Below are positions 28,088 through 40,500 of a DNA stretch of 64,000 bases, in pieces. The stretch lies in contig CM075853.1 of assembly GCA_037975125.1 (NCBI GenBank), forward strand, positions 89,042,395 through 89,106,394, given 5' to 3'. Numbering within the stretch: the first letter of the stretch is position 1; every line of letters begins with the position of its first letter. The notes under the pieces were generated by a model. The model was not told the DNA's origin and searched no databases. It saw nothing but the letters and a program-made list of their open reading frames with translations. This stretch comes from Latrodectus hesperus (lineage: Eukaryota > Arthropoda > Arachnida > Araneae > Theridiidae). The position numbers were made by a program, and so were the translations under genes.

Positions 28088-29431
28088 CACTGCCCGACAT
28101 GGAAAATGTAACAATAAGAAGGAGTTGCCAGAAAGAGACATAACTCGGCTAACAGAGAGAAACGGAAAAGAACAATAAGTGATCTGTATTTCGATATGAT
28201 ATGCATAATACCGAGCCTAAACAGGGTCTGCTCAATAAGTTGTAGTACCACCGTGGACAACGATATACGAAGCAACACATCTAGGCATAGAGCCACTGAG
28301 AGTATGGATGGCGTCCTGAGAAGTGGTTCTCCATTCCCTATCAATCAATTACCAAATTACGTCTTCTGAAGGAGGCAGTGACTGGGTCTGCAAATGGTGT
28401 CCAATAATATTCCAGGCGTGTTCTATGGGTAAGAGATCTGGCGAGCACAGTGGCCAAAGAAGAGGTTGTACACCTTGCTGGTCATGTTGACTGATGCTAG
28501 GAATGGGTGGTTGAGAGTTATCACGCAGATAAAGGGCATTGAGCTCCCCCTGAAGGTAGGGGAGTGTCACCGGCCCCAGCACATTATCCACGTAACGTTG
28601 GGCAGTCATAGTGCCGTGAATATGAACTAGAAGTGACTTGGAATCATGTACAGTGGCCTCCCAAACCATTATGAAGCATTGTCTCACGGTCGGGCATTCC
28701 ATAATTTCTGCAAGATCGAACCTGTTTCCACATCGAATCCACATTCGTATCCGGTGACTATCACTGAAGAAACAGAAGCATGACTCATCTGATAAGACGT
28801 CCTCTAAATCACTCTGATTCATTGAGACGTTGGCATCTATGATGTGGAGACAATGGCAATCTTCTTAACGAACGCCCTGAGTGCAGGCCACTAGCAACCA
28901 ATCGACAGCAAATGGTTTCGTTAGATATGGGAGCATTCAGGGTGTCTTGCACATACTGCTGAATTTTGGTAGACGTGCTTTGTAAGGCAGTCACCTGCTT
29001 CCACCGGATTCGCAATCCACACGTGTTGATGTTACTCAGGCTGCACCGGCATTCAAAAACGTTCCACACTTCCTTATTCCAACCGCCACAGCTAGTCACT
29101 GTGGATATGTTCAGGTGTGTGTCAGCTGCAAATTTTCCGTAAGGAGCAACCTGTCCTTTTGAGTCCGATCAACATGCCCCTCGTAAACTCATCTGTGTGA
29201 TGAAACTGACTCCGTCGACAATGACTTGGCATTCTCTGCAAGTACAGATGTCCTTTGTGACAAAAACAAACTTTCAACGATTATTTTTCCAGCAACAATA
29301 ACGGCTCGAATATTGCCCCCTCTGTCGGTTTCTCATCTTATACCTTATCCTATGTGAGCTGGAGATCATCTTTTTGTCAATTCCTTCTTGGTGTTATGTG
29401 TTTCACGTAATTTGGATAACTCGGCAATGTG
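28088..29431 (-). mobile_element. Decayed Tc1/mariner transposon B (~1.34 kb)
   Basis: A full-length fossil in minus orientation. The low end begins CACTGCCCGACATGG after a TA (28086-28087). The high end, read on the minus strand, begins near CACATTGCCGAG. About 25-40 bp in, both ends carry the same block: TAACAATAAGAAGGAGTTG at the low end, TAACACCAAGAAGGAATTG at the high end. This supports paired terminal inverted repeats of about 50 bp. The transposase pseudogene fills the interior. It is the best-preserved transposase in the window. Confidence 0.88.
28232..29193 (-). pseudogene. Tc1-like DD34D transposase pseudogene (element B)
   Basis: The N-terminus is visible as DEFTRGMLIGLKRTG (from 29193), with frame changes after it. 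A helix-turn-helix segment reads TSTKIQQYVQDTLNAPISNE, followed by LVASGLHSGRSLRRLPLSP. The catalytic part is open from 28822 to 28349: SDESCFCF with the first Asp, HRIRMWIRCGNR, then LGPVTLPYLQ, LRDNSQPP with the second Asp, and CSPDLLPIEHAWNIIG with the third, consistent with Tc1-type DDD spacing. A TAA after SEDVIW interrupts the frame, which then continues in phase as REWRTTSQDAIHTLSGSMPR to a stop at 28232. At least one stop and several N-terminal frameshifts make it inactive, though all three catalytic Asp codons survive. Confidence 0.92.
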
Positions 29432-29639
29432 CACCTACCCTGTAATTTGCATACTTTTCTGGATACTAGATAATAAGTACTAACTAGTAATATAAATAGA
29501 TAATAGGTGCTACCCGAATTTTATGAATAGAAAATATATTCTGGTAGTATGTGGTAGCTTTTTTGAAGTTCTGTAAATATTTTTTCAAAAGCGTAAGATT
29601 TTGAACCTCTCAAATTTTCAGAAATCAAATTGTAGAAAT

Positions 29640-30445
29640 CTTTCTTGTTGGAGCAAAAATGACGGAAGCATCTTAGTGAGAGACTGGCAAGTATTGAAGC
29701 AGATTGTAATGTCTGAAAGGCGAACAACTGCAGAAAAAGTGACAGCAGAGCTCAATTAGCATTTGAATTCTCCAGTGTCAATGATTAAAGTTATAAGGCT
29801 CCTGCATAAACAGAACAGATACGGCAAAGCAGCAATTCCAAAGCCACTTGTTACAGATGTTAATGCCAAAAATAATCTACAGTGGAGTCACACACACAAA
29901 ACTTCGTTGATTGATAGGTAGAAGAAAGTAATATCATTTGATGAATCGTCTATCCAAATTTTCTTTACAAAAAGAGGGATCTTTGTTTGAAAGACACCTG
30001 TACAATCATATGATTGTGATTGTCTCCTTCCATCTATCAAGCATGGAAGTGGATCTGTCAAGGTATGGACAGTTGTGTCGTGGTTTCTGCTGAACGAATC
30101 ATAACACTAAAGAGAAAGATCACTCGTGAGAAATATATAGAAATTTTAGCTGACCTGGTCCATCCTATGAGGCAAAAATTTGTTTCCAGCAAGAGAATAA
30201 TGCACCTATCCCTGCAATTTCCAGGAAAATGCATCAATCTATGCAGCGACATTTTTTCAATCATAGTTTGATAAACATGCGGAAAAAGTTAAACATCTAC
30301 CTTGGCCCATTCAGTTAAACGACTTCAATATAATTAAAACTTTATGTTTTTTTAGAGCGTTCAATAGATAATCGCGCAATATCCTCAACAGGCATCTCTC
30401 CCAGAACTTTCACAATACCTTCCAAGAAGAATGAAACTTAGATCA
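29640..30445 (+). pseudogene. Tc1-like transposase pseudogene, element C
   Basis: A second, different Tc1-like lineage on the plus strand, about 200 bp from element B. In order: LVRDWQVLKQIVMSERRTTA (helix-turn-helix region, from about 29672), HKQNRYGKAAIPKPLV, DVNAKNNLQWSHTHKT, then SFDESSIQIFFTKRG with the first catalytic Asp at 29940-29942. Next are LLPSIKHGSGSVKVWTVVSW and EKYIEILADLVHP. CFQQENNAPIP stands where the family has (Q)DDNAPIH, so the second Asp is lost. LPWPIQLNDFNIIKTL stands in place of WPAQSPDLNIIE. The tail reads LERSIDNRA to about 30445. The last catalytic position, Glu in this subfamily, appears as Lys. Stops and frameshifts are many. Terminal repeats were not recognised. 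Confidence 0.85.
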
Positions 30446-31149
30446 GCACTTATTTTAAAATCGATTCTTATGTTAATCAAAGCTGATTTACATGCCAAAG
30501 TTTGAATATAGTGTACTGATAAAGTTTTTTTTAATAAAGCTAAGCGTTTTCTATTATTTAATAATCACATGTATATGAATTTTAGTTTTAGAAATGGTGC
30601 TCAAAATTTGAGAAGATTTACAAATAGGATATTATTGTTATTTGGATAACTTCAATGGCCTAGGTAAATGCAGAATCCAATAAAAAATATTGATAAATGC
30701 TTCTTTCCAAAAATAATTAGGATATTTTAAATATGACAATCTATGTTTGGTCACAGGAATTTATGATTTTTAATTTTCTTAATTTTTCCTCCTAGTATAA
30801 TTTTTTTTCTTGAAAAAGTAAGTGTCAGTTGAATATCCTTTACCTAAAATTATGGGTAATCTACGTCACTTCTTTAAGTAATGATTAACTTTTATATTTG
30901 TTTTTTGAAAAATCTAACAGCTATTTAATATACTTTATATGACCTTGTTAAAAGCAAAGTAAAGACGGGTTATTCTGAAATTGTGTAGTATAAAACAATG
31001 GAATCAAGATTTTTCATGCTTCTAACGGGCACCAAAGGTGCAGCTTTAATTAAAAAAAAAGAAAAATTTTATTAATAAATGAAGCATCAAACATTTCAAA
31101 CGATGTACTTTAATAGACAGTATTGAAAACATTGTTGATCTAACATATA
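30446..31149. other. AT-rich stretch without a recognisable gene
   Basis: Nothing beyond short AT-driven frames. Confidence 0.5.
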
Positions 31150-31440
31150 AACTAAGGCCACTGGGATCTGGTTAGTTAGTGAGCTCGAATTCCAAACCGA
31201 TCGAAGATCTGTCGCTTTCGCTAACGGCGGCTGGGGCATGTCAAATCTGTCGTAGTCGTAATGTCCTGCATAAGAAATAATACTTCTGAGGGTGGTAGGA
31301 CAAGTCTGAGGGTTTTCTGTATGGTTCCTTCTTCTAAATTACAAAGATCCAATTTTGAGGCTACGAGGGCTCACCTAGTGGGTGTGCCATCTAAAAAGTG
31401 GGTCTTCATAATAATAAAGTGCCATCATTTCCGTTCCTTG
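31150..31440 (+). repeat. Dispersed repeat, copy 1 (partner at about 36000-36235)
   Basis: A GC-richer segment whose central ~100 bp (31244-31345) aligns with 36025-36130. Shared landmarks are a(a)atctgtcgtagtc / aaatttgtcgtaatc, then taatacttctgag / tgatacctctgga, then tttctgtatggttccttctt / cttctgcatggtccctgctt. Similarity looks like two-thirds or better by eye. It may be a SINE-type element: a B-box-like GCTCGAATTCC lies near 31183, but no convincing A box was found. The 60-codon frame at 31261-31443 is a by-product. Confidence 0.65.
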
Positions 31441-32299
31441 TAATGCTAAAAGGTGAAAATTCTAGTTGCAGCACATTATATAACTTATAATAAATAATTA
31501 TTGACGTCAGTTGAATATTCTTGAATATTGAATATCCTTCGATCAAGCTTTATTTATGTGACATATCTATTTCATATGGATATCTATTTTAAGTATTTAC
31601 TGATGATAATGCTCCTTTAGTTCAGGTACGACACCAAAAAATCGATAAACACTCTTCTAAACGAGTTAGATATTCATAGCACATTATAAAAGACTTGAGT
31701 TATTTGATAATCAAAATACTATCACAGATGTCTACTGTGCATTGAGGAAATTTCTCAATTAATTATGATTATAATGATTAATGATACCCCGCATGCGTGC
31801 AACGTTCGGATGTATAATTGACATCGTTATTAGGTCCTGATATTGGAGTTGAAGAAACTGAAGTTTCCTCTACTTATTCGCTGTACTCTGAAACATCCAC
31901 CAAAGCTACCTCACCGATCATTCCTAAAATCTTTTGTTGATGTGCCTTTGATTTATCCATAATTTTTATCTTCTCCTGACCATAATACTACATAACTTTT
32001 AGCTTGGCAGTGGATGGAAGATTATGAAAATGGTATAAGACATGCATTACGTGTTGAAAATTTCAAGCACATACATACCAAACATACTTAAAGTTTGTTT
32101 CCATTTCCTCAAACTCCCTTTTCTAATGTTCTTCTCATTTCGAGACTTTTGTTATTTATTGATGTTCGCGTTAATTGCATGCTTAATGGTTTGAATTATT
32201 TCAAATCATGAATCAGATAACAGTGATTATTGCTCAAACTTTCTTTTTCTGGTTGGATTTCGATTCAAAGTGTCTGAAGTAATAGTCATAGAACAAGAA
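31441..32299. other. No gene recognised
   Basis: AT-rich sequence with no domain, repeat or promoter-like structure visible. Confidence 0.4.
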
Positions 32300-32770
32300 A
32301 TAAACTTTGAATTTGATTTTTTTAAATTTCTCCACACATTTCTACAATTTGAAAAAGATAGAACTATTGCCAAAATCATCGATCATTAAATGGATTGGTT
32401 GAATGTTAACGAGACAACAAAAAGTGCTCTGAAGTATTAAAATACCATTTGACGGACAGAATCGTTTTTCAGAATTCGATCAAGCTTTAAAGAAGGCAAA
32501 CGACATAAATATTTACCTCGATTGATAGAGTTACTGGGTTTCTCTTTGATTACTTGAATACGTTTTAGGAATTCTACTAATGATCTTCCACTTCAACAAG
32601 GCTTTTTAGTAAGCTTACGACCTCTTTTTCCAGAAATTATATTTAAATATACTTCATGCAAGTTTCAAATAATGTTTCCATTCACAAAAACTTATCAGAT
32701 GTTCGGCATGTCTGTAAAACACAAGATGCCGTCTATTTTAACAATCATGTTCACTTTACCAATCCTAATA
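32300..32770 (-). pseudogene. Possible decayed coding sequence, unassigned
   Basis: On the minus strand several neighbouring open pieces are less biased than background. One is IISGKRGRKLTKKPC; another is an unbroken run of about 50 codons with SLVEFLKRIQVIKEKPSNS and KYLCRLPSLKLDRILKNDS. Stops separate them in one frame. No family signature is recognisable. It may be a degenerate transposable-element gene, or chance. Confidence 0.15.
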
Positions 32771-32977
32771 CTTCCCTTGCATAATCTTCAAATCTTTGAG
32801 GAATAGTCTTATCAATCAATAAAACTTTTCAGCCACACATTAACTGGGCATTTAAAGATGATTTTTAATGTTCATGTTGTTGTAAAATATCATCTACTTG
32901 AGTTTCTATAAAAATTTTCTAAATTTTATCTTTCGAAAAATCAAGAAAATTCTTGATAAGAGTTCGAATTATAACTA

Positions 32978-33715
32978 CACAGCTGGCCACTCAAATTGTA
33001 ACACCAAGAAAGACAAGAGATATCACCTCAAAATTTATTTTGTAGATAACAAGTTGACCAAGTATTAAATGATTAAATTTATAGACTTCTGTGAAGTGTG
33101 GTTCCAGCCAAAATCAGTAGCCAGATTATCCACCATTGTTGGAGATCACAGCTACCACACGCCTTGGCATTCATTCAAAGAGACTTTGGATGTGTTCTTG
33201 GGCTACAGCAAACCAGAAATATTCCACATGTTGCCAAAGTTGATCTGGAGTGGCAGCTGGGGATGTAATCAGGGTCAATCATTAAGCAATCATGGACCAC
33301 ATGTTTTCTATCAGTGAAAGATCTGGAGAGCGAGCCGGCCAGAGAAGCAATTCAATCTGGTGATTGGCGAAGAACCCTTGGGCAATGCATGCCACGTGTG
33401 GTCAAACATTATCCTGTTGAAACATGGCTGTGGGCCAGCCCTGAAGGTAAGGAAGGACAACTGACTCCAACACCTTGGAGATGTAGCACTCGTTGCTTAA
33501 AGTACTGCCATTGCGTAATAGAGGAGTGCGAGAGATATATAATACCACCCCATACTAAAATACCTGATGAAGGACCAGTGTAGTGATGTATAACGCAGCT
33601 GTGTTCAGCATTCTCTCTCCATGGTGTCTTTTTGGAAAAGAAAAAGATAAGCAAAGAAATATACTGTAGTGAATATTTGAAACAGTTTCTCTCATCTGCG
33701 AAAATTTTACTCTTT
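32978..33715 (-). mobile_element. Decayed, 5'-truncated Tc1/mariner transposon D
   Basis: The low-coordinate end starts CACAGCTGGCCACTCAAATT directly after a TA (32976-32977), as expected for a Tc1-type inverted repeat at a TA target. The element runs in minus orientation. Upstream of the first catalytic region (about 33715) similarity stops abruptly, and no second inverted repeat was found. The N-terminal half of the transposase and the other end are therefore missing. The break coincides with a 16-bp direct repeat (33714-33758). Confidence 0.85.
33065..33714 (-). pseudogene. Tc1-like transposase pseudogene, catalytic half only (element D)
   Basis: From high to low coordinates the minus strand encodes KIFADERNCFKYS (first Asp, family FTDES), PWRENAEHSCVIHHYTGPSS, GILVWGG, then after a frameshift FQQDNV and PHVACIAQGFFANHQIEL (second Asp). 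WPARSPDLSLIENMWSMIA follows (third Asp), then TPDQLWQHVEYFWF, QEHIQSLFE and MPRRVVAVISNNGG. Compared with the usual family order, the helix-turn-helix region is absent. Several stops are present, for example within QQDNV*PHV and after NMWSMIA. It is related to element A at the NMWSM region but is a different copy and probably a different subfamily. Confidence 0.9.
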
Positions 33716-33758
33716 AGCGTCATAAGACAGTATTACACAGTATTAGCGTCATAAGACA
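33714..33758. repeat. 16-bp direct repeat at the broken edge of element D
   Basis: ttagcgtcataagaca occurs at 33714-33729 and again at 33743-33758, with a 13-bp spacer. It sits where transposase similarity ends, so it may be the footprint of the deletion or repair event that removed the 5' half. Confidence 0.8.
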
Positions 33759-35999
33759 TAATTTCATGTGTGTATCCTATGAAAGTATTATATAACATTT
33801 TGCGTACGAAGATTCACATAAATGTTTTGAATCCTCAATTTTTAGAGGGTATCATAGATGTGTGTGTCAATCAAAAAATATTCTCTCCTGCATACCTTAT
33901 ATTCAGTTATTCCCGACATATAAAAATACTTTGTGCATCTATATTGTTGAATAATATCCAACTGTGATTGTCTGACATTCCACTGTTTTCATAAAGATAA
34001 GTTGACTCGTTAAGAAAATCATATCCACATGAATTATAAGTGTAAACGTCTAAATTTAACTGTATAGTTCAAGGAAATTATTTTAATGTCAACGTAAATG
34101 AAATTATTTTAAAAAGATCCTTAAGAAATGAAAGAAAAATAGTATTCCCTCAGCTGTGTTAAAATTTGAAATTTGAAATTTCCTTTTAAACATACATTTC
34201 GTGTTTTATAAAAATATGCAAAGCCTATATTTCGCTTGAAGTATAGAAATTCAGTGTGTCTGGTTGGGGCTGCTTTCGTGTGATGGAGTTTCACATAAAT
34301 TTATTAAATCTATTATTGTTCTAAATTTTCGCACCTTTCACAACATAAATTATAATTACAGAAATTTCCATTTTTATATTTTTTTCGGATTATTTGTATG
34401 TTTTAATTTTTGAAATTATAATTTAAATCATTTAATTTACCTTTTAATCGGTGAATCTTTTGTATAATTTGATGCTGCTTATTGAGTAAAGCGTTTCTCA
34501 CTTGTTCCTCTATTGAATGTTATTTGCGGTGCCTAACCGCGAGCGCGAGTTCTTTTTCATTGATTCAATTACTGTTGTGTCAAACAAGTTTTCTTCATAC
34601 AAGAGAGATTATCTTTTTTTCTTCAATATAAATGTACTGGACAACGCAGTCGTGCTTCAAGTCGTTTGTTTTCAAAATGGGGAAATTTGAAATTAATTTA
34701 AAATTAAGGGGAATATATATATTAAAAAGAATTCGCTTTGAAAAATAAATTGGTTTCTATTTTAGAAGAACTTGTCCTTAACTGCTTTGAACATTTTTAC
34801 ACTAATAGAAAGAAAGTTAATAAACTTTATTACATTTACTAAAAAGCACCATCATTATTTCCATATTATTACTGGGATTGTCTAGCAACAAAGAAAGAAA
34901 CCTCTCCAAAGTATTTTACAATTGTTACTGATGTATTTCCAAGACCATAAAAAATTTCAAAATATTCATTTTGCTCTTGTCTTAATGCTTATTTTTTACT
35001 TCTGTCAATAAATACTTTAGAGATATAAGATAAATGTAGAAAACTTTATTTTTATTACATATTTATTATTGTTTTAGTAGAAATACTCGTCTAATCATTA
35101 GAAAAAGAATTGCAACCAATTTATTTTCTTGCTTTGAAAACAGTTTGCAAAGTGTTTTATCAGTCTTCATTCTGTAATAATTTTTCCTTTTAGTAAAACA
35201 AATATTTAAATCACTTATTTTGTGATCTAATAATATTAGCTAATTAATTTTTTGTAAAAATAATAATGTTAAAAAATGTAAGTACATTCTAAAACAGTCC
35301 TGATTTGCAATAAATGTATCATATTTTTCAGTTATTGTTTTGTTAATAACATTTGTACTCTAACTAGTAACACATAAGTGCTCATTGAAAATGTAACATC
35401 GAGAAGAAATAATCCAAAATTAATGCGAATTGTTGCACGTGTGCAGCTTCTATATGTCTCATAAAACAGAACTATTATTAAGTTTCTGAGTTAGACAGGC
35501 CAAGAACTATTTCAGGCATCGTGTCAGATCAAACCTGGTTTTATTTTCCTGCAAATAAGGAATCTGTAGATGCAAAAGATATGCACCAGAAAAGTTACTT
35601 GTGCTTCTAGCTGACACTTGTTAAATACAAGAGGTAAAAAGACTTACTAGGATGAAATCAATTTGAGGCAAGAGGTAACAATATACCGACGGAAGCGTTT
35701 TTGCATTTGTTTTGTTGTTTCTATATACCTGAAAATAGGCATTTGTGAGCATAGTACTAATGAAACATTATTGCATCAGTAACTGCATCACTGCAAATAT
35801 AGCTTGCAATACAACAATTTATGACCTTATAGATCATTCTATGTCAATTTTACAAGATGAAATGTCTGAAAGACATCCATTACTTCGGTTATTTTTTATT
35901 CTAAACTACATACGTATACGTTTATGAATGCAATGAATAGTCGTTGTGAACAATATGTCATATTTATGGTTGAACCATGCGCCTGCTCGTAAGACCGCT
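33759..35999. other. AT-rich stretch without a recognisable gene
   Basis: Random frames only (33770-33967, 35745-35927). A faint GIVSDQTWFYF phrase near 35515 was considered and not accepted as a mariner remnant. Confidence 0.45.
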
Positions 36000-36235
36000 A
36001 ATTTTAAGACGCACTGCTTGTAAGAACGTTAAATTTGTCGTAATCACAATGTATTCCAAGTGAAATGATACCTCTGGAGATAGCAGGTCATGTATTGGGG
36101 GTCTTCTGCATGGTCCCTGCTTCAAAATCACTAAGGCTTCACCCGGCAGCTTCTGTCTAACTGGTTGAATCCAAGTCAGGGCTAAGTACAGGGAAGCATG
36201 CTGGTGTAACAACAACACTAGAGAGAGGTTGCAAA
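36000..36235 (+). repeat. Dispersed repeat, copy 2
   Basis: 36025-36130 matches the centre of copy 1 (31244-31345). The downstream end, tcagggctaagtacaggg followed by taacaacaac, matches the fragment at 11123-11173. Together the three show an element of at least about 200 bp, present three times in 25 kb in the same orientation. Confidence 0.65.
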
Positions 36236-37350
<1,115 letters not shown>

Positions 37351-37374
37351 TATTAAATTCTCAAGAAAATTTTA

Positions 37375-37560
37375 TCCATAGAAATCAGTGTGTACAAAAC
37401 AACCAATAGCAGCAATAACATCACGTAAATGTTTGGGCGCTGATTCAAGCAAAAATTGGGTGCCAAGTACAAGCATAGCTGTCCATGCAACTTCAATACA
37501 ATTCATTGTTCATTGACTGTAGTGATTGGTATATGGTGACGAGCCTGTCGCTTGTAAATC
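37375..37560 (-). pseudogene. Possible C-terminal fragment of a DDE transposase
   Basis: The minus strand reads RLVTIYQSLQSMNNELY and, after a frame change, EVAWTAM ... FLLESAPKHLRDVIAAIG. The order W-x-A, L(L/I)(E/D)S-x-P, V-I-A-A resembles the end of Tc1-like transposases (IQSLIDSMPRR...VIAA). No catalytic motif is present upstream and no inverted repeat was found, so the call is weak. Confidence 0.25.
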
Positions 37561-40500
37561 ATTGACAAAACCTTTTTTATTGATGAGAGAGATCAAGAAA
37601 ACATGCTGTCTATACAACAGCATTTTATTCTGTAAAATATATTTATTTATCACAATATCTTTTTCCTGTTGTGTAAATTTTTTGTGCATAGAGTTTCGCT
37701 TTTTTGTTATAGTTATCTCAACTGTCAGCAACGTGAATACCATAATGCTTCTGTACAGACATCGTGCGTATGTCTAAAGAGTAAGATATCAAAGCAAGTT
37801 CCAGCTTCGTCACCTGATCATAAATTAAAATATTGAGATTGCATTTCATGTTGTTTATTTGTAGTTTTCTGTGCTTATTTTTCTCTAAACATTTCTTGTT
37901 ATTCTTTACTTTAATTGAGGGTTGATGTTAAATTGACTCTGATTAGATTTTAAAATTTAAAACAAAAAGAAAGAAACTGTTCTCTCCAAGAGTTTCGAAT
38001 TAATAGACAGTGTCATAAACTAGTGGCAATTAGACATTTCTCAACTGATATAGAATGGGAGCTTGAAGATGGCTTGACTGATTTAGATGTCAACTCTGTT
38101 AATTAACTCAGACTCAAACATAAGATGCTAGATTTTACAGAAAGGATTGTGTTTAGACTGTCGTCAGTAGTTTAATTAGTTAAGTGAGATGATAATATTT
38201 AAATGTAAATAATACGGTTTGAATAATTTATCTTCGTTTTTTACTTTTAGTACGCATAGTTGGGATGTTTGTAGGATTTCAGACTCCTCATTAACCTTAC
38301 TTCCAAGTCGAATTATGTACATGTGAGAAAAATGACCGTAAAGTGATAAATCGAACAACTGAAGAAATTAATATTTAATTGATGTCATTATTTATTTAAG
38401 AGTTAATGATATAATTCTACGTTACCTTCAAATATAACTCTATACCGTATTAAAAATTACGTACATAGGGTTAAGAGAGTGATAATAATTGTTTTTTTAA
38501 TTACATATATAGTTAATTAACACACAAAAGGAAAAAAACTGATACTAATATAAAATAAGGAAAAACTATTGTTATATAGTTATGAAAATTAAAAACAAAT
38601 GTGTTTTGCTTCCCTCTTTCATTTTCTTTAGGAAATAATTTACCTAACCAGTGGTTTTTTTTACACTTTTTAGCTATTTTCATTGAGGAAATTCGAAAAT
38701 AAAAGGTTAAAATATGAAAAGAAAAAAATCAGAAATAATTTATTTCCATTTACAAATTTATATGTGAAATTTCCTTCTATTTAAGCATTTTTATTATTAC
38801 ATATGCGCTAACTGAATTTGACTTTTAAGAATTTGTAGTTATTAATGTCTCATATTTTAGTTTAAATCACACTTGAAAATAAAACAAGTTTTACATAAAA
38901 AACTACCTCTTTGTTCAATAAATTGCTTTGAATTTCCTTCATATTTTCTAATATGCAGTAAATTTTGCATATATTTCCTTGTAAGTTTTAATATATTTAG
39001 CACTATGAGTGTGTCAACTGAAGAATTTTTTCATAATTTAATGACATATATTTTAGTTTATACTGAAATCGAAAAATATGTAATGGATTTCGTAATAAAA
39101 GGAAGCAATTTGATATTGCTTTAAATTATTTTTATTTGTTAAAATATGTTTAGCTTTTTAATTTTTATATATTATTTTAATCGGATTTTCATCATTTAAA
39201 GTACTTTTATTTAAATAATTCATAAATGATTATCAACAAAGTGATACTGATATTAATAATTAAATTTGTTTAGTGATATAACTAATAAAGAGCAAAGTTA
39301 TATTAATACCAAATAATACATCAAATTTTCCTTTCGTTCCGAATAAATAACAAAAAAATTCTTATTTTTTAATCACTAATTTTACAGGATAAAAAGTAAT
39401 TGAATGAATTTTTATTTCATAAATGCTTCTGTGGAAATTATTCTTATCACTCTCAAATTTTTAGATCAGAATTTAAATATTTTAATGTTGGATATTAAGA
39501 TATTTTAACATTGAGATAATTTTAAAAAAATAAGAAAATTAATATAAATTTGGAGAAATTAGAGCGAATTCAAAGAATAGCAACCTCTTTTCAATACCAT
39601 GCTAAAGTGACAGATTAGCTTGAAAAACCGATGCAATTTTATTAATAAATTTATAACATACATAAGGATTTTTAGTTTAGTGGGATTTTCGTTATGTAAA
39701 GAATTATTAGTTTTTGAAAACAAGAAGTTTGCAAATATTTTCCAAAAAATAATAAAATATTGCGCTTGGGAATATTTTCAATCAAAATAAAAATTTTATG
39801 ATAATCACTTAGGAGTCGAAATCTATTCTTGGATGACCAATATTATTGTCTAACATATTTAGCCAGTCTTATTATCCGTATAAGTAGCAGAATATTATTG
39901 AATTCTATTTATCATATCTTAAAATCTTGAATTTAGTTGTATCTTTATATTCTATTCTTCTTTAATAAACAAGAAATTAAAATCCAACCTTGTGTGATTA
40001 TCTATATTCTTATTTTTTCAATTATAAGAAATTGTCTAATTTTCGGATTGATTACAACAGAAGCAAAGATATTAAATTCTCCGCGATTTGTTTTTCATGA
40101 AACTTCACGATGTTTACAATATATTTGTAAAGTAAATGACACACAAATAATTGCTTTCTTTTCAGATATAGAGCATTCTAAGCCGATAATAGTTGTAATG
40201 GCTAATAGAACAATAAACTTGAATACAATTCTTTTCTACAAATGAGAAGTAATTGAACCAGATTACGAAAGAGCAACAATTTCTTATTTTGAAATTCACA
40301 AATAACAGTTAATGTGAGGTTTTTGTAAAACATAACAATAACAATAAAAGAAAGTTTCTGTTTTTAAGAGCACGCTCAATTTATAAGAAAAAAAAATGGA
40401 AAATGTGAATTTTGTCAAGCGGGGAAACTCATTCAAAATCCAATTAAAATATTTTTTTAGGTAAACAAATAAAATATAGAATTTCACAAAGAAAAAAAAA

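Noticed and set aside
35500..35625. GIVSDQTWFYFPANKES, faintly like the IVTGDETW region of mariner transposases
   Set aside because: No second motif upstream or downstream supports it, and stops follow soon after.
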